Shown: positions 18,381 to 23,789, counted from the stretch's first letter. The stretch is DNA of 26,996 nt from JAFGDH01 sp964447525 (GCA_964447525.1 CAYUSU010000016.1:1-26996); one strand, 5' to 3'. Notes: a model not told the origin generated them from the sequence alone. Program-made: numbers and translations.

Positions 18381-18702
18381 TTTTGATTACGACCAAAAGA
18401 ATGATATACTTTACATATTCAGAGATTTTATTACAAAAGGAAGCCTGAACATAGGAGATTTTAACATAGATATCTCACATAACGGTAAACTTTCAGGGCT
18501 GGAAATAATGAATGCTTCAAAAACCATTTCCAAATCAATTGGTACGCAAATAACAAAGAAAATGCTGAATGGAATAAAAAGCGCCGGAATAAACACTGAA
18601 AACAGGGGGAATGCAATATATATTTATTATGCAATTTTTTTCGCAACGAAAGAAGTCAAGGATTTCTTACCGGTTCCGATGCCAATCGCAATTTCTCATT
18701 AG
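18367..18702 (+). CDS. DUF2283 family protein, putative partner of the DUF4258 protein
   Basis: The 111-residue product contains a DUF2283 domain: FDYDQKNDILYIFRDF near residues 5-20, NIDISHNGKLSGLEIMNASK near 38-57 (the family's G-x-L-x-G-L/I-E-I-x-N-A-S). The family's fold and role are unknown, but it recurs next to DUF4258 genes and is assumed to be the antitoxin-like partner. The ATG lies inside the end of the DUF4258 gene (14-base overlap, different frame), with AAAGGAG about 13-19 bases before it, so expression is coupled. The tail after residue 75, including IYIYYAIFFATKEV, is unusual for the family and may be an extension or a slightly scrambled end. The unit ends only 25 bases from the 3' end of the tRNA-Ser gene. 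Confidence 0.78.
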   Translation: MTKADFDYDQKNDILYIFRDFITKGSLNIGDFNIDISHNGKLSGLEIMNASKTISKSIGTQITKKMLNGIKSAGINTENRGNAIYIYYAIFFATKEVKDFLPVPMPIAISH

Positions 18703-18713
18703 TTCTGTCTGGT

Positions 18714-18720
18714 AAAAAAA
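18714..18720 (-). terminator. T-run after the tRNA-Ser gene
   Basis: On the minus strand, seven consecutive T residues begin 7 bases after the discriminator base of the tRNA. A T-run is the usual archaeal termination signal. Confidence 0.45.
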
Positions 18721-18740
18721 GAAAGGACGCCGGGAGCAGG

Positions 18741-18790
18741 AATTCCAACGGAATGGTACGTGTCAAAAGGGTAATACACACCCTTCCAAT
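18741..18790 (-). other. T-loop intron of tRNA-Ser
   Basis: Between the T-loop TTCGAAT and the 3' half of the T-stem (CCTGC) there are 50 extra bases. They include a perfect hairpin AAGGGT/ACCCTT (18785-18780 with 18772-18767). The junction can slide by one base because a T is present at both ends. Without this insert the T-arm closes as five perfect pairs around a standard seven-base loop. Confidence 0.75.
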
Positions 18791-18808
18791 ATTCGAACCT
18801 GCGTGGGT

Positions 18809-18864
18809 TTTCGCGGATGAAAGACATGAGTCAAACGCTGATAAATCAGCGTTCCGTCCTTTAC
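18809..18864 (-). other. Intron in the variable arm of tRNA-Ser (boundaries unresolved)
   Basis: Between the two strands of the variable stem lie 56 bases instead of about 4-6. They contain a perfect 8-base-pair hairpin, AACGCTGA/TCAGCGTT with loop TTTA (18853-18834), and a possible CGGA/TCCG helix (18856-18853 with 18817-18814). About 50-52 bases must be removed to give a normal serine variable arm. I cannot place the exact cut sites by eye. Confidence 0.65.
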
Positions 18865-18875
18865 ACCCACCGGAT

Positions 18876-18967
18876 ATCCTGGAAGCGTGCTCTTCATCTG
18901 CCGCCACAATCCGAGTCAAGCCATAAAATCATCATCGCGGCAAAGCCACGATTCTTAATATCCAGTT
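18876..18967 (-). other. Canonical-position (37/38) intron of tRNA-Ser
   Basis: The 92-base insert lies between G37 and A38. Anticodon-loop bases CTTG can pair with CAGG at 18881-18878, leaving a three-base AT^A bulge on the 3' side, which is the expected exon-intron geometry for the archaeal splicing endonuclease. The 5' bulge is less regular (AG^A followed by weak pairing). Position 37/38 is the standard archaeal tRNA intron site. Confidence 0.8.
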
Positions 18968-18984
18968 CTCAAGTCCGGCCCGTT

Positions 18985-18999
18985 TCGGCTCCTTTCGGA
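18985..18999 (-). other. Candidate D-loop intron of tRNA-Ser
   Basis: The D-loop is 27 bases between CCG and CGG, against about 12 in archaeal tRNA-Ser. The sequence forms a helix GGCT/AGCC with a three-base ATT bulge on one side and GAA on the other, a relaxed bulge-helix-bulge shape. Cutting in the two bulges removes 15 bases and leaves a 12-base D-loop with the GG pair kept. It is very short for an intron, so a simple enlarged D-loop remains possible. Confidence 0.45.
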
Positions 19000-19044
19000 A
19001 TAGCCGCTTCGGTACCCCGGCGTAATTGTGTTTATTGCTATTCT

Positions 19045-19055
19045 GATATATAAAT
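19045..19055 (-). promoter_or_regulatory. TATA box of the tRNA-Ser gene
   Basis: The minus-strand sequence CATTTATATATC is centred about 29 bases before G1 of the tRNA. Its position and sequence fit an archaeal core promoter and support transcription of the whole 294-base unit. Confidence 0.5.
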
Positions 19056-19069
19056 GATATTTTATCCTA

Positions 19070-19273
19070 TTATAGCTTCAGATCGTGTTTGAAACCGGAT
19101 TTTTTAGCCTTGTCGAGAGACCATGCCTCTTCAATGATCATGTTAGGAACGGAGCCACTAAGAACCGAATAAGCGAGTTTGCATTTTCGGCAAAAAAGAA
19201 ACATACCCTTCTCCTCGACCCTGCCTTTGCATTTGGGACACGCCAATATGCTCAAAAGTTGTTTATTTATCAT
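19070..19273 (-). CDS. Trm112-like zinc-ribbon protein
   Basis: This 67-residue protein is of the Trm112/UPF0434 type. LLSILACPKCKG near residues 6-17 and FLFCRKCKLAYSV near 26-38 supply two CxxC pairs for one zinc ion. SVPNMIIEEAW near 41-51 is the family's usual continuation. In archaea and eukaryotes, Trm112 is the small activating partner of several methyltransferases that modify tRNA, rRNA and translation factors. No methyltransferase gene is adjacent. A TTTTTAACC element about 30 bases before the ATG suggests a leaderless transcript. Its 3' end lies 48 bases from the tRNA-Ser gene on the same strand. Confidence 0.85.
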   Translation of the reverse strand: MINKQLLSILACPKCKGRVEEKGMFLFCRKCKLAYSVLSGSVPNMIIEEAWSLDKAKKSGFKHDLKL

Positions 19274-19334
19274 AATACCACTTTGTCCTCTGTGTCTCTG
19301 GTTAAAAATTGTTTGGATGATTTATATACAGAAA

Positions 19335-19607
19335 TCAGGCTTGTTTCTTTGCCCTTTTCTTGTCTCTTTTCATCTCTTCTTTTAGTCTCGGCAAACGGAT
19401 AAGATATCCGCATTTGGTGCACTTCACGGAAAACGGTCTCTTCCATTCCTGTTTGACACGATCAGAATGAGTGCATTCAGGACAGGTGTAATCCGCCTCG
19501 GCCACATCGGTGCCTGTCTTAACAGAAACACGTATTTTACCAGCTTCATCGCCCGCTTTGTTTCTGGCGGACCTGTTGGTTACGTACTTGTACTTTCTTT
19601 CAATCAT
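19335..19607 (-). CDS. Small zinc-ribbon protein, function unknown
   Basis: The 90-residue basic product has one zinc-ribbon-like arrangement: CPEC near residues 42-45 and CTKC near 63-66, spaced 17 residues apart. The C terminus is Lys/Arg-rich (KEEMKRDKKRAKKQA), and Lys/Arg residues are also frequent in the first 30 residues. This suggests nucleic-acid or ribosome contact, but I cannot name a family. A minus-strand ACTTATAAGC element near 19629-19638, about 27 bases upstream, supports the ATG at 19607. It lies in a run of minus-strand small genes that each seem to have their own promoter. Confidence 0.75.
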   Translation of the reverse strand: MIERKYKYVTNRSARNKAGDEAGKIRVSVKTGTDVAEADYTCPECTHSDRVKQEWKRPFSVKCTKCGYLIRLPRLKEEMKRDKKRAKKQA

Positions 19608-19664
19608 ATTATTTATTAGGAGGATTCGCTTATAAGTATTGGGCAGGAAAACAACAGCTTACAA

Positions 19665-19937
19665 TCAGGTTTTCAGCATCTTTATTGCATTATTAACGTA
19701 ATCGGAATGGACCTGCCCGGTATCGTTCCTGGGATGAATCTTCTCTTCCCTTACGGAGGCGCCCGTTTCGTCTACCGCGTATGTCTTCCAGTTCCCGTAC
19801 AGATTTATGCCAAAGGGTTGCGAGAAAACTTGATACCTGTAATTCACAGAAGGCGGCGCACCGGTTCCTATCATAGTCGTCATTCTCCCTTTTTTGACCG
19901 AGCCGTCTGTTTGTTGGAATATCTCTCCCATAACCAT
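19665..19937 (-). CDS. Small hypothetical protein
   Basis: The 90-residue product is unrecognised. It is soluble, with no cysteine and no signal, and has a mid-section rich in aromatic residues (VNYRYQVFSQPFGINLYGNW near residues 30-49). This looks like several short beta strands. The end, VHSDYVNNAIKMLKT, is a probable helix. Two start codons are possible, residues 1 and 3. The first lies about 23 bases after an AAATAAAAAG element. It is divergent from the small Cys-containing gene at 20026, and the two promoters share an 88-base spacer. Confidence 0.6.
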   Translation of the reverse strand: MVMGEIFQQTDGSVKKGRMTTMIGTGAPPSVNYRYQVFSQPFGINLYGNWKTYAVDETGASVREEKIHPRNDTGQVHSDYVNNAIKMLKT

Positions 19938-20025
19938 AAAACAGGAAAAAGCTTTTTATTTGGATGCCCGGATAAAAACCCTCATTCGAACGAGCAGCTT
20001 ATAAAAATTGCATCCAATCAAAGTT

Positions 20026-20229
20026 ATGAATGATTTTAATATGGGCTGCAAGATAGTTGATGAATGCCAGACAAAGTACAAAACAGGCTGCCCCGAGAAC
20101 TATCTATCCTGTGAAACATACCGACAACACAGGGAAGAGCGGGAACTTCTGAACGCGATGGATGCTGCATTAAGAGAAAATGGGTGCAGAAACCCGTTTC
20201 CGTTCATCGGGAACCGTGGACCGGAATAA
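20026..20229 (+). CDS. Small Cys-containing hypothetical protein
   Basis: From the ATG at 20026 this gene encodes 67 residues with five cysteines, four of them within the first 30 residues (GCKIVDECQTKYKTGCPENY, then SC) and one near residue 52. Its middle is a charged helix (QHREERELLNAMDAALREN). A CTTATAAAA box near 19999-20006 sits about 24 bases before the ATG, which is why I prefer this start to the upstream TTG at 20008. No signal peptide is present, so the cysteines may bind a metal rather than form disulfides. I recognise no family. The stop lies two bases from the convergent HD-domain gene. Confidence 0.6.
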   Translation: MNDFNMGCKIVDECQTKYKTGCPENYLSCETYRQHREERELLNAMDAALRENGCRNPFPFIGNRGPE

Positions 20230-20231
20230 AT

Positions 20232-20798
20232 TCAGTGAAATATTTCCTTCCCCCGTTCAGCCATCTCTTTCTCAAATATCCTTCTGGCGGTCTCCGTATA
20301 AAAGATGTTATTCTTTTTTCTGAATTTATAGTTATTTTCGGGGGTCACTCCATAACATTCTGCATCACTGTAGAATTGTTTTTTGAACGAATCAGAAAGA
20401 GCGTCAGCGTCTATGAGCATCTTCTTTTCTTTGTCATCCGGATCATCGGAAAGGTGAGAAACCACTATTGAAACGATCCTTTCTATGTCCTTTTCCGGAT
20501 AACCGGCCTCACCGAGAACCTTCCTTATCAGCCGGGGAGCATATTTTATGTGCAACTCCAGACTTTTTTTCCGGTCTTCTTTGTCTCCGGAAGCGGCAAT
20601 ATCTTTCGGAACATCCGACCACCCTATATCATGAAGCATCGCGGCCGGAATCATGATGTTTCTGTCACCGCCCTCACCTCTAATGATCAGTTTCATTGCT
20701 TCAACAACGCCTTCCGTGTGAAGAACATGATCCTTTGCAACCGATTTTTTCAGGTAGGGAACGCATAATTCCCAGATTTTTTCGAAAGTTTCTTCCAT
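20232..20798 (-). CDS. HD domain phosphohydrolase
   Basis: The protein is about 188 residues from the preferred ATG at 20798. A longer version starts at 20840 and would overlap the preceding gene by 20 bases. It has the metal-binding HD fold: DHVLHTEGVVEA supplies the first His, AAMLHDIGWSDVP the His-Asp pair, ELHIKYAP and VVSHLSDDP further His, and LIDADALSD the last Asp. Such proteins hydrolyse nucleotides or phosphate esters. The substrate is unknown. It follows the UbiA-family gene on the same strand with a gap of 22 bases, so the two are probably one operon, though no functional link is obvious. Confidence 0.85.
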   Translation of the reverse strand: MEETFEKIWELCVPYLKKSVAKDHVLHTEGVVEAMKLIIRGEGGDRNIMIPAAMLHDIGWSDVPKDIAASGDKEDRKKSLELHIKYAPRLIRKVLGEAGYPEKDIERIVSIVVSHLSDDPDDKEKKMLIDADALSDSFKKQFYSDAECYGVTPENNYKFRKKNNIFYTETARRIFEKEMAERGKEIFH

Positions 20799-20820
20799 AT
20801 TAAGAATTAATGTTTTTGAT

Positions 20821-21717
20821 TTAAATGAAAACCCCGACAATGAACGCCAGCAAAGCGATTGCCATTCCCATCTTCATCCTCTTGCTGATCCGGGCATATG
20901 ATTTCTTCCGGTTTCTCGTTCCCAGGGAATACATGCAGCTCACGAAGAATACATCAGCGACTCCGACTATGATCAGATAGCTGATCGAGAAGAGCCCGTA
21001 GAAATACGGAAGCACTGAAAGAACGACAGCAATCCCGAGCAACGCGATCGCCAGTCCTATCATCATGATCTCATTGTATCTTAGTTCGATACCGCTCTTA
21101 CCCAATCCGAATCTCTCGGCTATGCCGTGCCTGACCTTATATGTGATCTTTTTCAGGTATCGGAGCTTGTCACCTTCGGTGTCTTCCAGATCCTTGACGA
21201 TTTCCCTGGAAATGGTGGAAAGCATAGCAAGGAACATGAGGACAACCGGTATCAGCATTCTGGATGGTCCGCCGATCGCCACCCCGCCGAACAAAAATAC
21301 TGATCCTACCAGATAACCTATCGAAACGTTCCCCAACAGTATTTTGTCCTGTAGTATTATAGAATATGACATCAGTACGACAGAGTTAAGAATCGCAACG
21401 AAGAACAGCGCCCAATTTATGAACCCCGACAGCATTATCCCGATCAGGAACAAAGCCATCGCGAAAACGAGAGCAAGATCCTTGTTTACTTTACCGGACG
21501 CCAGAGGTCGCTTCGGACGGTTCACTTTATCGCTTTCGATATCCACGTAATCGTTTATTACGTTACCAGCGCCTGTTACTATGAAGGCTATGAACATCGC
21601 AATCCCTAGCGCGGGCTGAAAAAAACCGGCACCCGAAACCACAAGACCGCCAATAAAGACTCCGACCATTGCCATAAGACAATTCAGCGGTCTCATCATT
21701 GAAAATAGCTCTATCAT
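20821..21717 (-). CDS. UbiA family prenyltransferase, probable digeranylgeranylglyceryl phosphate synthase
   Basis: This 298-residue integral membrane enzyme has about nine hydrophobic helices. The two Mg-binding Asp motifs of the UbiA superfamily are clear: NDYVDIESDKVNRPKRPLAS near residues 54-73 and KDLEDTEGDKLRYLKKITYK near 174-193. The PKRPLASG continuation is typical of archaeal geranylgeranyl transferases that attach the second isoprenoid chain to glycerol 1-phosphate ether lipids, so this is my preferred role. Other UbiA members (quinone or heme synthesis) are possible. An AATTATATATAC element about 30 bases upstream is a good promoter candidate. It is the first gene of a probable pair with the HD hydrolase. 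Confidence 0.88.
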   Translation of the reverse strand: MIELFSMMRPLNCLMAMVGVFIGGLVVSGAGFFQPALGIAMFIAFIVTGAGNVINDYVDIESDKVNRPKRPLASGKVNKDLALVFAMALFLIGIMLSGFINWALFFVAILNSVVLMSYSIILQDKILLGNVSIGYLVGSVFLFGGVAIGGPSRMLIPVVLMFLAMLSTISREIVKDLEDTEGDKLRYLKKITYKVRHGIAERFGLGKSGIELRYNEIMMIGLAIALLGIAVVLSVLPYFYGLFSISYLIIVGVADVFFVSCMYSLGTRNRKKSYARISKRMKMGMAIALLAFIVGVFI

Positions 21718-21784
21718 GATATCTTCTATTTAGAATATTGTTGTATATATAATTATTATTTCAATTTATAGACAATTTATTGAC

Positions 21785-21961
21785 TTAGGTCTTGTGCTCT
21801 TTGTGTATCTGCCTTAAAGCCTTCCTTCTGCATTTCCTGCACTTGACCTTTCCTTCCCTGACTTTATGGAGATCCGTCCTCAGGCGGGCGCCGCATTTCA
21901 TACATATGAAGGTTCGGCTGAAAATTCTCGCCTCAGCCTCCGGGAATTTGATTTTTGACAT
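21785..21961 (-). CDS. rpl40e: 50S ribosomal protein L40e
   Basis: This 58-residue gene has the clear L40e signature: KFPEAEARIFSRTFICMKCG at residues 4-23, then CRKC near residues 43-46, and a basic C-terminal tail RRKALRQIHKEHKT. The two CxxC pairs bind zinc in the large subunit. Archaeal L40e stands alone, whereas the eukaryotic version is fused to ubiquitin. AAAAGTGAT just before the ATG might act as a weak Shine-Dalgarno. It lies 67 bases before the UbiA-family gene on the same strand, which appears to have its own promoter. Confidence 0.93.
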   Translation of the reverse strand: MSKIKFPEAEARIFSRTFICMKCGARLRTDLHKVREGKVKCRKCRRKALRQIHKEHKT

Positions 21962-22086
21962 AAAATCACTTTTATTTCGTTAGACGACTTGAATTAATCA
22001 ATATTAGTCGTCATTCCATTTTAACTGAATTTAATTAATACCGTTATATCTTTATAAATTTATAGTGGCTTCCACACTTATTAAAA

Positions 22087-22300
22087 ATGAGTAAGACATT
22101 TCTTCTGGTTCTGCTGATCATTTCATTTCTGATAATTCCGGCCCCTTTCGCTGAAGCGGGAACTCTCCGCAGACCCAATTGGATATGAAAGCGTTTTGCG
22201 GATAATATCGGTTGTTGTGATCGTTCTGGTCGTAATCTCTATAATCGTATTGCTCATGGGAACACCGGGAAGCAATGAATCCGGTTATGGCGAAATGTGA
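22087..22300 (+). pseudogene. Frameshifted small exported or membrane protein
   Basis: The ATG at 22087 opens a classical signal peptide, MSKTFLLVLLIISFLIIPA followed by PFAEAG, then meets a TGA at 22186-22188. A second frame overlapping the end continues from about LSADPIGYESV through a strong membrane helix (SVVVIVLVVISIIVLLMG) to a TGA at 22298-22300. This second frame has no ATG of its own before the helix. Removing one base near 22160 would give one protein of about 70 residues: signal peptide, short external part, membrane helix, short tail. It is therefore a decayed gene, a sequencing error, or less likely programmed frameshifting. A TTTATAAAT box lies about 29 bases upstream, and its end is one base from the convergent RNase P gene. 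Confidence 0.6.
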
Positions 22301-22301
22301 A

Positions 22302-22652
22302 TTATTTTTTCTCTTCGATCTTTTCTTTCCCTGATTTGATTGTTCCGGAAACACGAATCGACTGGAATATCACCCTGCTATCACCGATCTGATGGACCAG
22401 CGCAAGAGACGTTTTGATGTCATCGACGGATTTATGGGAACAACGTATCACGCCGGAATTCTCCTTAGGGTTCCAGAGATTTCGGATGAGTCTGGTCTTC
22501 GACGATGCGAAGTCTTTGTCTCCAAGCCAGTTGATAAGAGAATTGTTTACCGCGTCCCTGACCTGATTGTACTGAACGGGTTTGCTGGAATGAACACGGA
22601 AGAAAACATACCTTTTTTTCTCTCTGAGTGATGGGAGGGATTTGAGCTTCAT
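22302..22652 (-). CDS. rnp2: Ribonuclease P protein component 2 (Pop5 family)
   Basis: This 116-residue protein matches the archaeal Rpp14/Pop5 family, a subunit of RNase P, which removes 5' leaders from pre-tRNA. Features are KKRYVFFRVHSSKP near residues 12-25, LINWLGDKDFASS near 39-51, NPKENSGVIRCSHKSVDDIK near 61-80 and SIRVSGTIKSGKEK near 97-110. The VSGTIK ending is a strong family marker. The length is normal. A TATA-like element near 22672-22682, about 25 bases upstream, fits a leaderless transcript. A TAAGTAA half-site also seen near the regulator gene at 22776 lies inside this promoter (22677-22683). Confidence 0.88.
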   Translation of the reverse strand: MKLKSLPSLREKKRYVFFRVHSSKPVQYNQVRDAVNNSLINWLGDKDFASSKTRLIRNLWNPKENSGVIRCSHKSVDDIKTSLALVHQIGDSRVIFQSIRVSGTIKSGKEKIEEKK

Positions 22653-22751
22653 ACAATATATTTGAATTTTCTATAATAAGTAATATTACATATAATCACA
22701 CGATTGAATCAAATAATGAAAAAAAATAATTTTCCCGGCTCTTTTACAAAA

Positions 22752-22782
22752 AGATTTATATTACTTACTGTTCAATAAGTAA
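22752..22782 (+). promoter_or_regulatory. Promoter and inverted-repeat operator of the regulator pair
   Basis: GATTTATATTA at 22752-22762 is a TATA-like element. Immediately after it is a perfect inverted repeat, TTACTTA at 22761-22767 and TAAGTAA at 22776-22782, with an 8-base spacer. Its place overlapping the TATA box and just before the ribbon-helix-helix gene suggests an autoregulatory operator (inference). Confidence 0.5.
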
Positions 22783-22820
22783 ATACTTCTACAATAAATT
22801 AACAACAGTTCCGTGATAAA

Positions 22821-22967
22821 ATGATACCAGTACAGATTCGATTTACAAAAAAAATGGTTGAAAAAATAGACGATATGATACGAAACGGTTTTTATTCTAG
22901 CCGGTCGGAAGCGATACGCGATGCAACGAGAAGACTCGTTCTGACAAGCGAGGGGGGAAGGGAATGA
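22821..22967 (+). CDS. Ribbon-helix-helix (CopG-like) DNA-binding protein
   Basis: This 48-residue protein has the standard RHH layout. The strand IPVQIRFTKKMVEKI (residues 2-16) ends in the first helix, which continues to IRN. The turn NGFYSSRSEAIRDATRRLV (22-40) has the conserved S-R-S-E-A-I-R start of the second helix. Dimeric RHH proteins insert their beta ribbon into the DNA major groove. Its stop overlaps the ATG of the next gene as ATGA, so the two regulators are translationally coupled. The inverted repeat at 22761-22782 is its best candidate target. Confidence 0.85.
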   Translation: MIPVQIRFTKKMVEKIDDMIRNGFYSSRSEAIRDATRRLVLTSEGGRE

Positions 22968-23377
22968 TAGATCTGGAAAAAAACGGGTTCGAGACAATCG
23001 AGCAGAATCTGAAAAGCAGCATAATATGCTCAAACCAAAACCGTGTCGGTATACTCTATCTTCTTAAGACAACACCTGGAAACGAAATGCAGGCAGAAAA
23101 AATCGCTTATTGTCTCGGGATATCGCACAGGACGGTTCTTTACCACCTTGACATACTGAGGGAATATGAACTGGTCGAAGTCAGGGGCTTCCGAAAAAAG
23201 GGAACCAAACTCATGCGTTCCATATGGGGCCTGAACAGTAAAAATACGGTGGACACGAAAAAAGTATTCACCAGAATAAAAAACAAGTTCGACAGCGGCG
23301 AACTGAAGGTGATAATAAACGGGAAGAAGAACTGCAGACGGGGAAAGAACTCCAATTTTATCAAAATTGTTCAATAA
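22964..23377 (+). CDS. Winged-helix transcription regulator
   Basis: The 137-residue basic protein has a winged helix-turn-helix in its central part. NRVGILYLLKTTPGNEMQAE (about 26-45) is helix 1 and the start of the HTH, EKIAYCLGISHRTVLYHLDI (45-64) contains the turn and recognition helix, and LREYELVEVRGFRKKG (65-80) the wing. This is the ArsR-type arrangement common in archaeal regulators. The C-terminal part has many Lys and Arg and no recognised ligand domain. It overlaps the RHH gene by four bases. The next gene downstream is the large surface protein, 531 bases away, whose upstream repeats could be a target of this pair. Confidence 0.82.
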   Translation: MIDLEKNGFETIEQNLKSSIICSNQNRVGILYLLKTTPGNEMQAEKIAYCLGISHRTVLYHLDILREYELVEVRGFRKKGTKLMRSIWGLNSKNTVDTKKVFTRIKNKFDSGELKVIINGKKNCRRGKNSNFIKIVQ

Positions 23378-23746
23378 GTCTAGTGTACAATTGTTTTCTG
23401 TTTTTTGGAACAATGAGGGTTTAAAAATTAATAAAAAATTATTATATCATCATATTACCGTTACAAAATATCAGAATTTACCAGAAACGGTATAATCAAC
23501 GACGTGGGTGATGCAAGCGACGGGAGAAAGATTCCGATTGCATAATACTGAGATGCATATTAGGCAAAACCGCCGGCATATTCGGGTGTTAATATATTAC
23601 AAAAGTATATTAACCGTTAATAGAAAAACAGAAAAAACGGGAGAATGTTTCAACAAAAAAACAGAGCATTGTATTTCCCGTTTTTTCAATTTCAGCGAAG
23701 AAAACAACAATTTTATAAGTCCGCAGTGAACCGATTTTAAATTACA
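23378..23746 (+). other. Gene-free AT-rich spacer upstream of the surface gene
   Basis: I see no convincing gene here. One 73-codon reading frame (from 23508) has no protein-like features or promoter. A single TGGAACAATG at 23406-23415, identical to the last unit of the triple repeat downstream, is the only notable element. Confidence 0.5.
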
Positions 23747-23776
23747 TGGAACAACTTGGAACAACGTGGAACAATG
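23747..23776 (+). repeat. Three tandem TGGAACAAYK repeats, period 10
   Basis: The units are TGGAACAACT (23747), TGGAACAACG (23757) and TGGAACAATG (23767), perfectly spaced at 10 bases or about one helical turn. They end three bases before a TTTATATAG TATA-like element. This is the layout of an activator binding array just upstream of a core promoter, but the protein is unknown. Confidence 0.65.
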
Positions 23777-23779
23777 CCG

Positions 23780-23789
23780 GTTTATATAG
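23780..23789 (+). promoter_or_regulatory. TATA box of the large surface gene
   Basis: GTTTATATAG lies about 120-130 bases before the ATG at 23909. Transcription from here would leave a leader of around 95 bases, unlike the leaderless pattern of most genes in this window. Long leaders are known for archaeal S-layer genes. A second TATA-like CGTATATTTTAC lies near 23797. Confidence 0.45.

Larger units (their letters stand above)
18728..19021 (-). tRNA. tRNA-Ser(UGA) interrupted by three clear introns and a probable fourth
   Basis: Read on the minus strand, GCCGGGG at 19021-19015 pairs with TCCCGGC at 18735-18729 (six Watson-Crick pairs and one G-U), followed by discriminator G73 at 18728. CCA is not encoded. 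The D-stem is CCG/CGG (19012-19010 with 18982-18980). The anticodon stem is CCGGA/TCCGG (18978-18974 with 18874-18870), with loop C-T-TGA-G-A and anticodon TGA at 18971-18969. The variable stem is TGGGT/ACCCA (18869-18865 with 18808-18804). The T-stem is GCAGG/CCTGC (18802-18798 with 18740-18736) around TTCGAAT. GCCGGGG acceptor, long variable arm and G73 all fit archaeal tRNA-Ser. The 294-base gene is far too long. Removing inserts in the D-loop (15), position 37/38 (92), variable arm (about 51) and T-loop (50) leaves about 86 bases, the normal size. A TATA box lies about 29 bases upstream. Confidence 0.85.

Noticed and set aside
18968..18970. Anticodon GAG (tRNA-Leu) as an alternative reading
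   Set aside because: It would need the stem CGGAC/GTCCG, which is not present. CCGGA/TCCGG is perfect with anticodon TGA, and G73 and the acceptor sequence fit serine, not leucine.
18656..19053. Reading frames of 78-87 codons on both strands between the DUF2283 gene and the Trm112-like gene
   Set aside because: They lie across the interrupted tRNA-Ser gene and have no protein-like pattern or fitting promoter. The RNA structure explains the sequence better.
23506..23557. A possible C/D box small RNA (GTGATGC ... CTGA)
   Set aside because: The C box has a mismatch, and no internal D' and C' boxes with usual spacing are visible.
23508..23729. A 73-codon frame in the spacer before the surface gene
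   Set aside because: No promoter at the usual distance and no protein-like features. It runs into the region just before the phased repeats.
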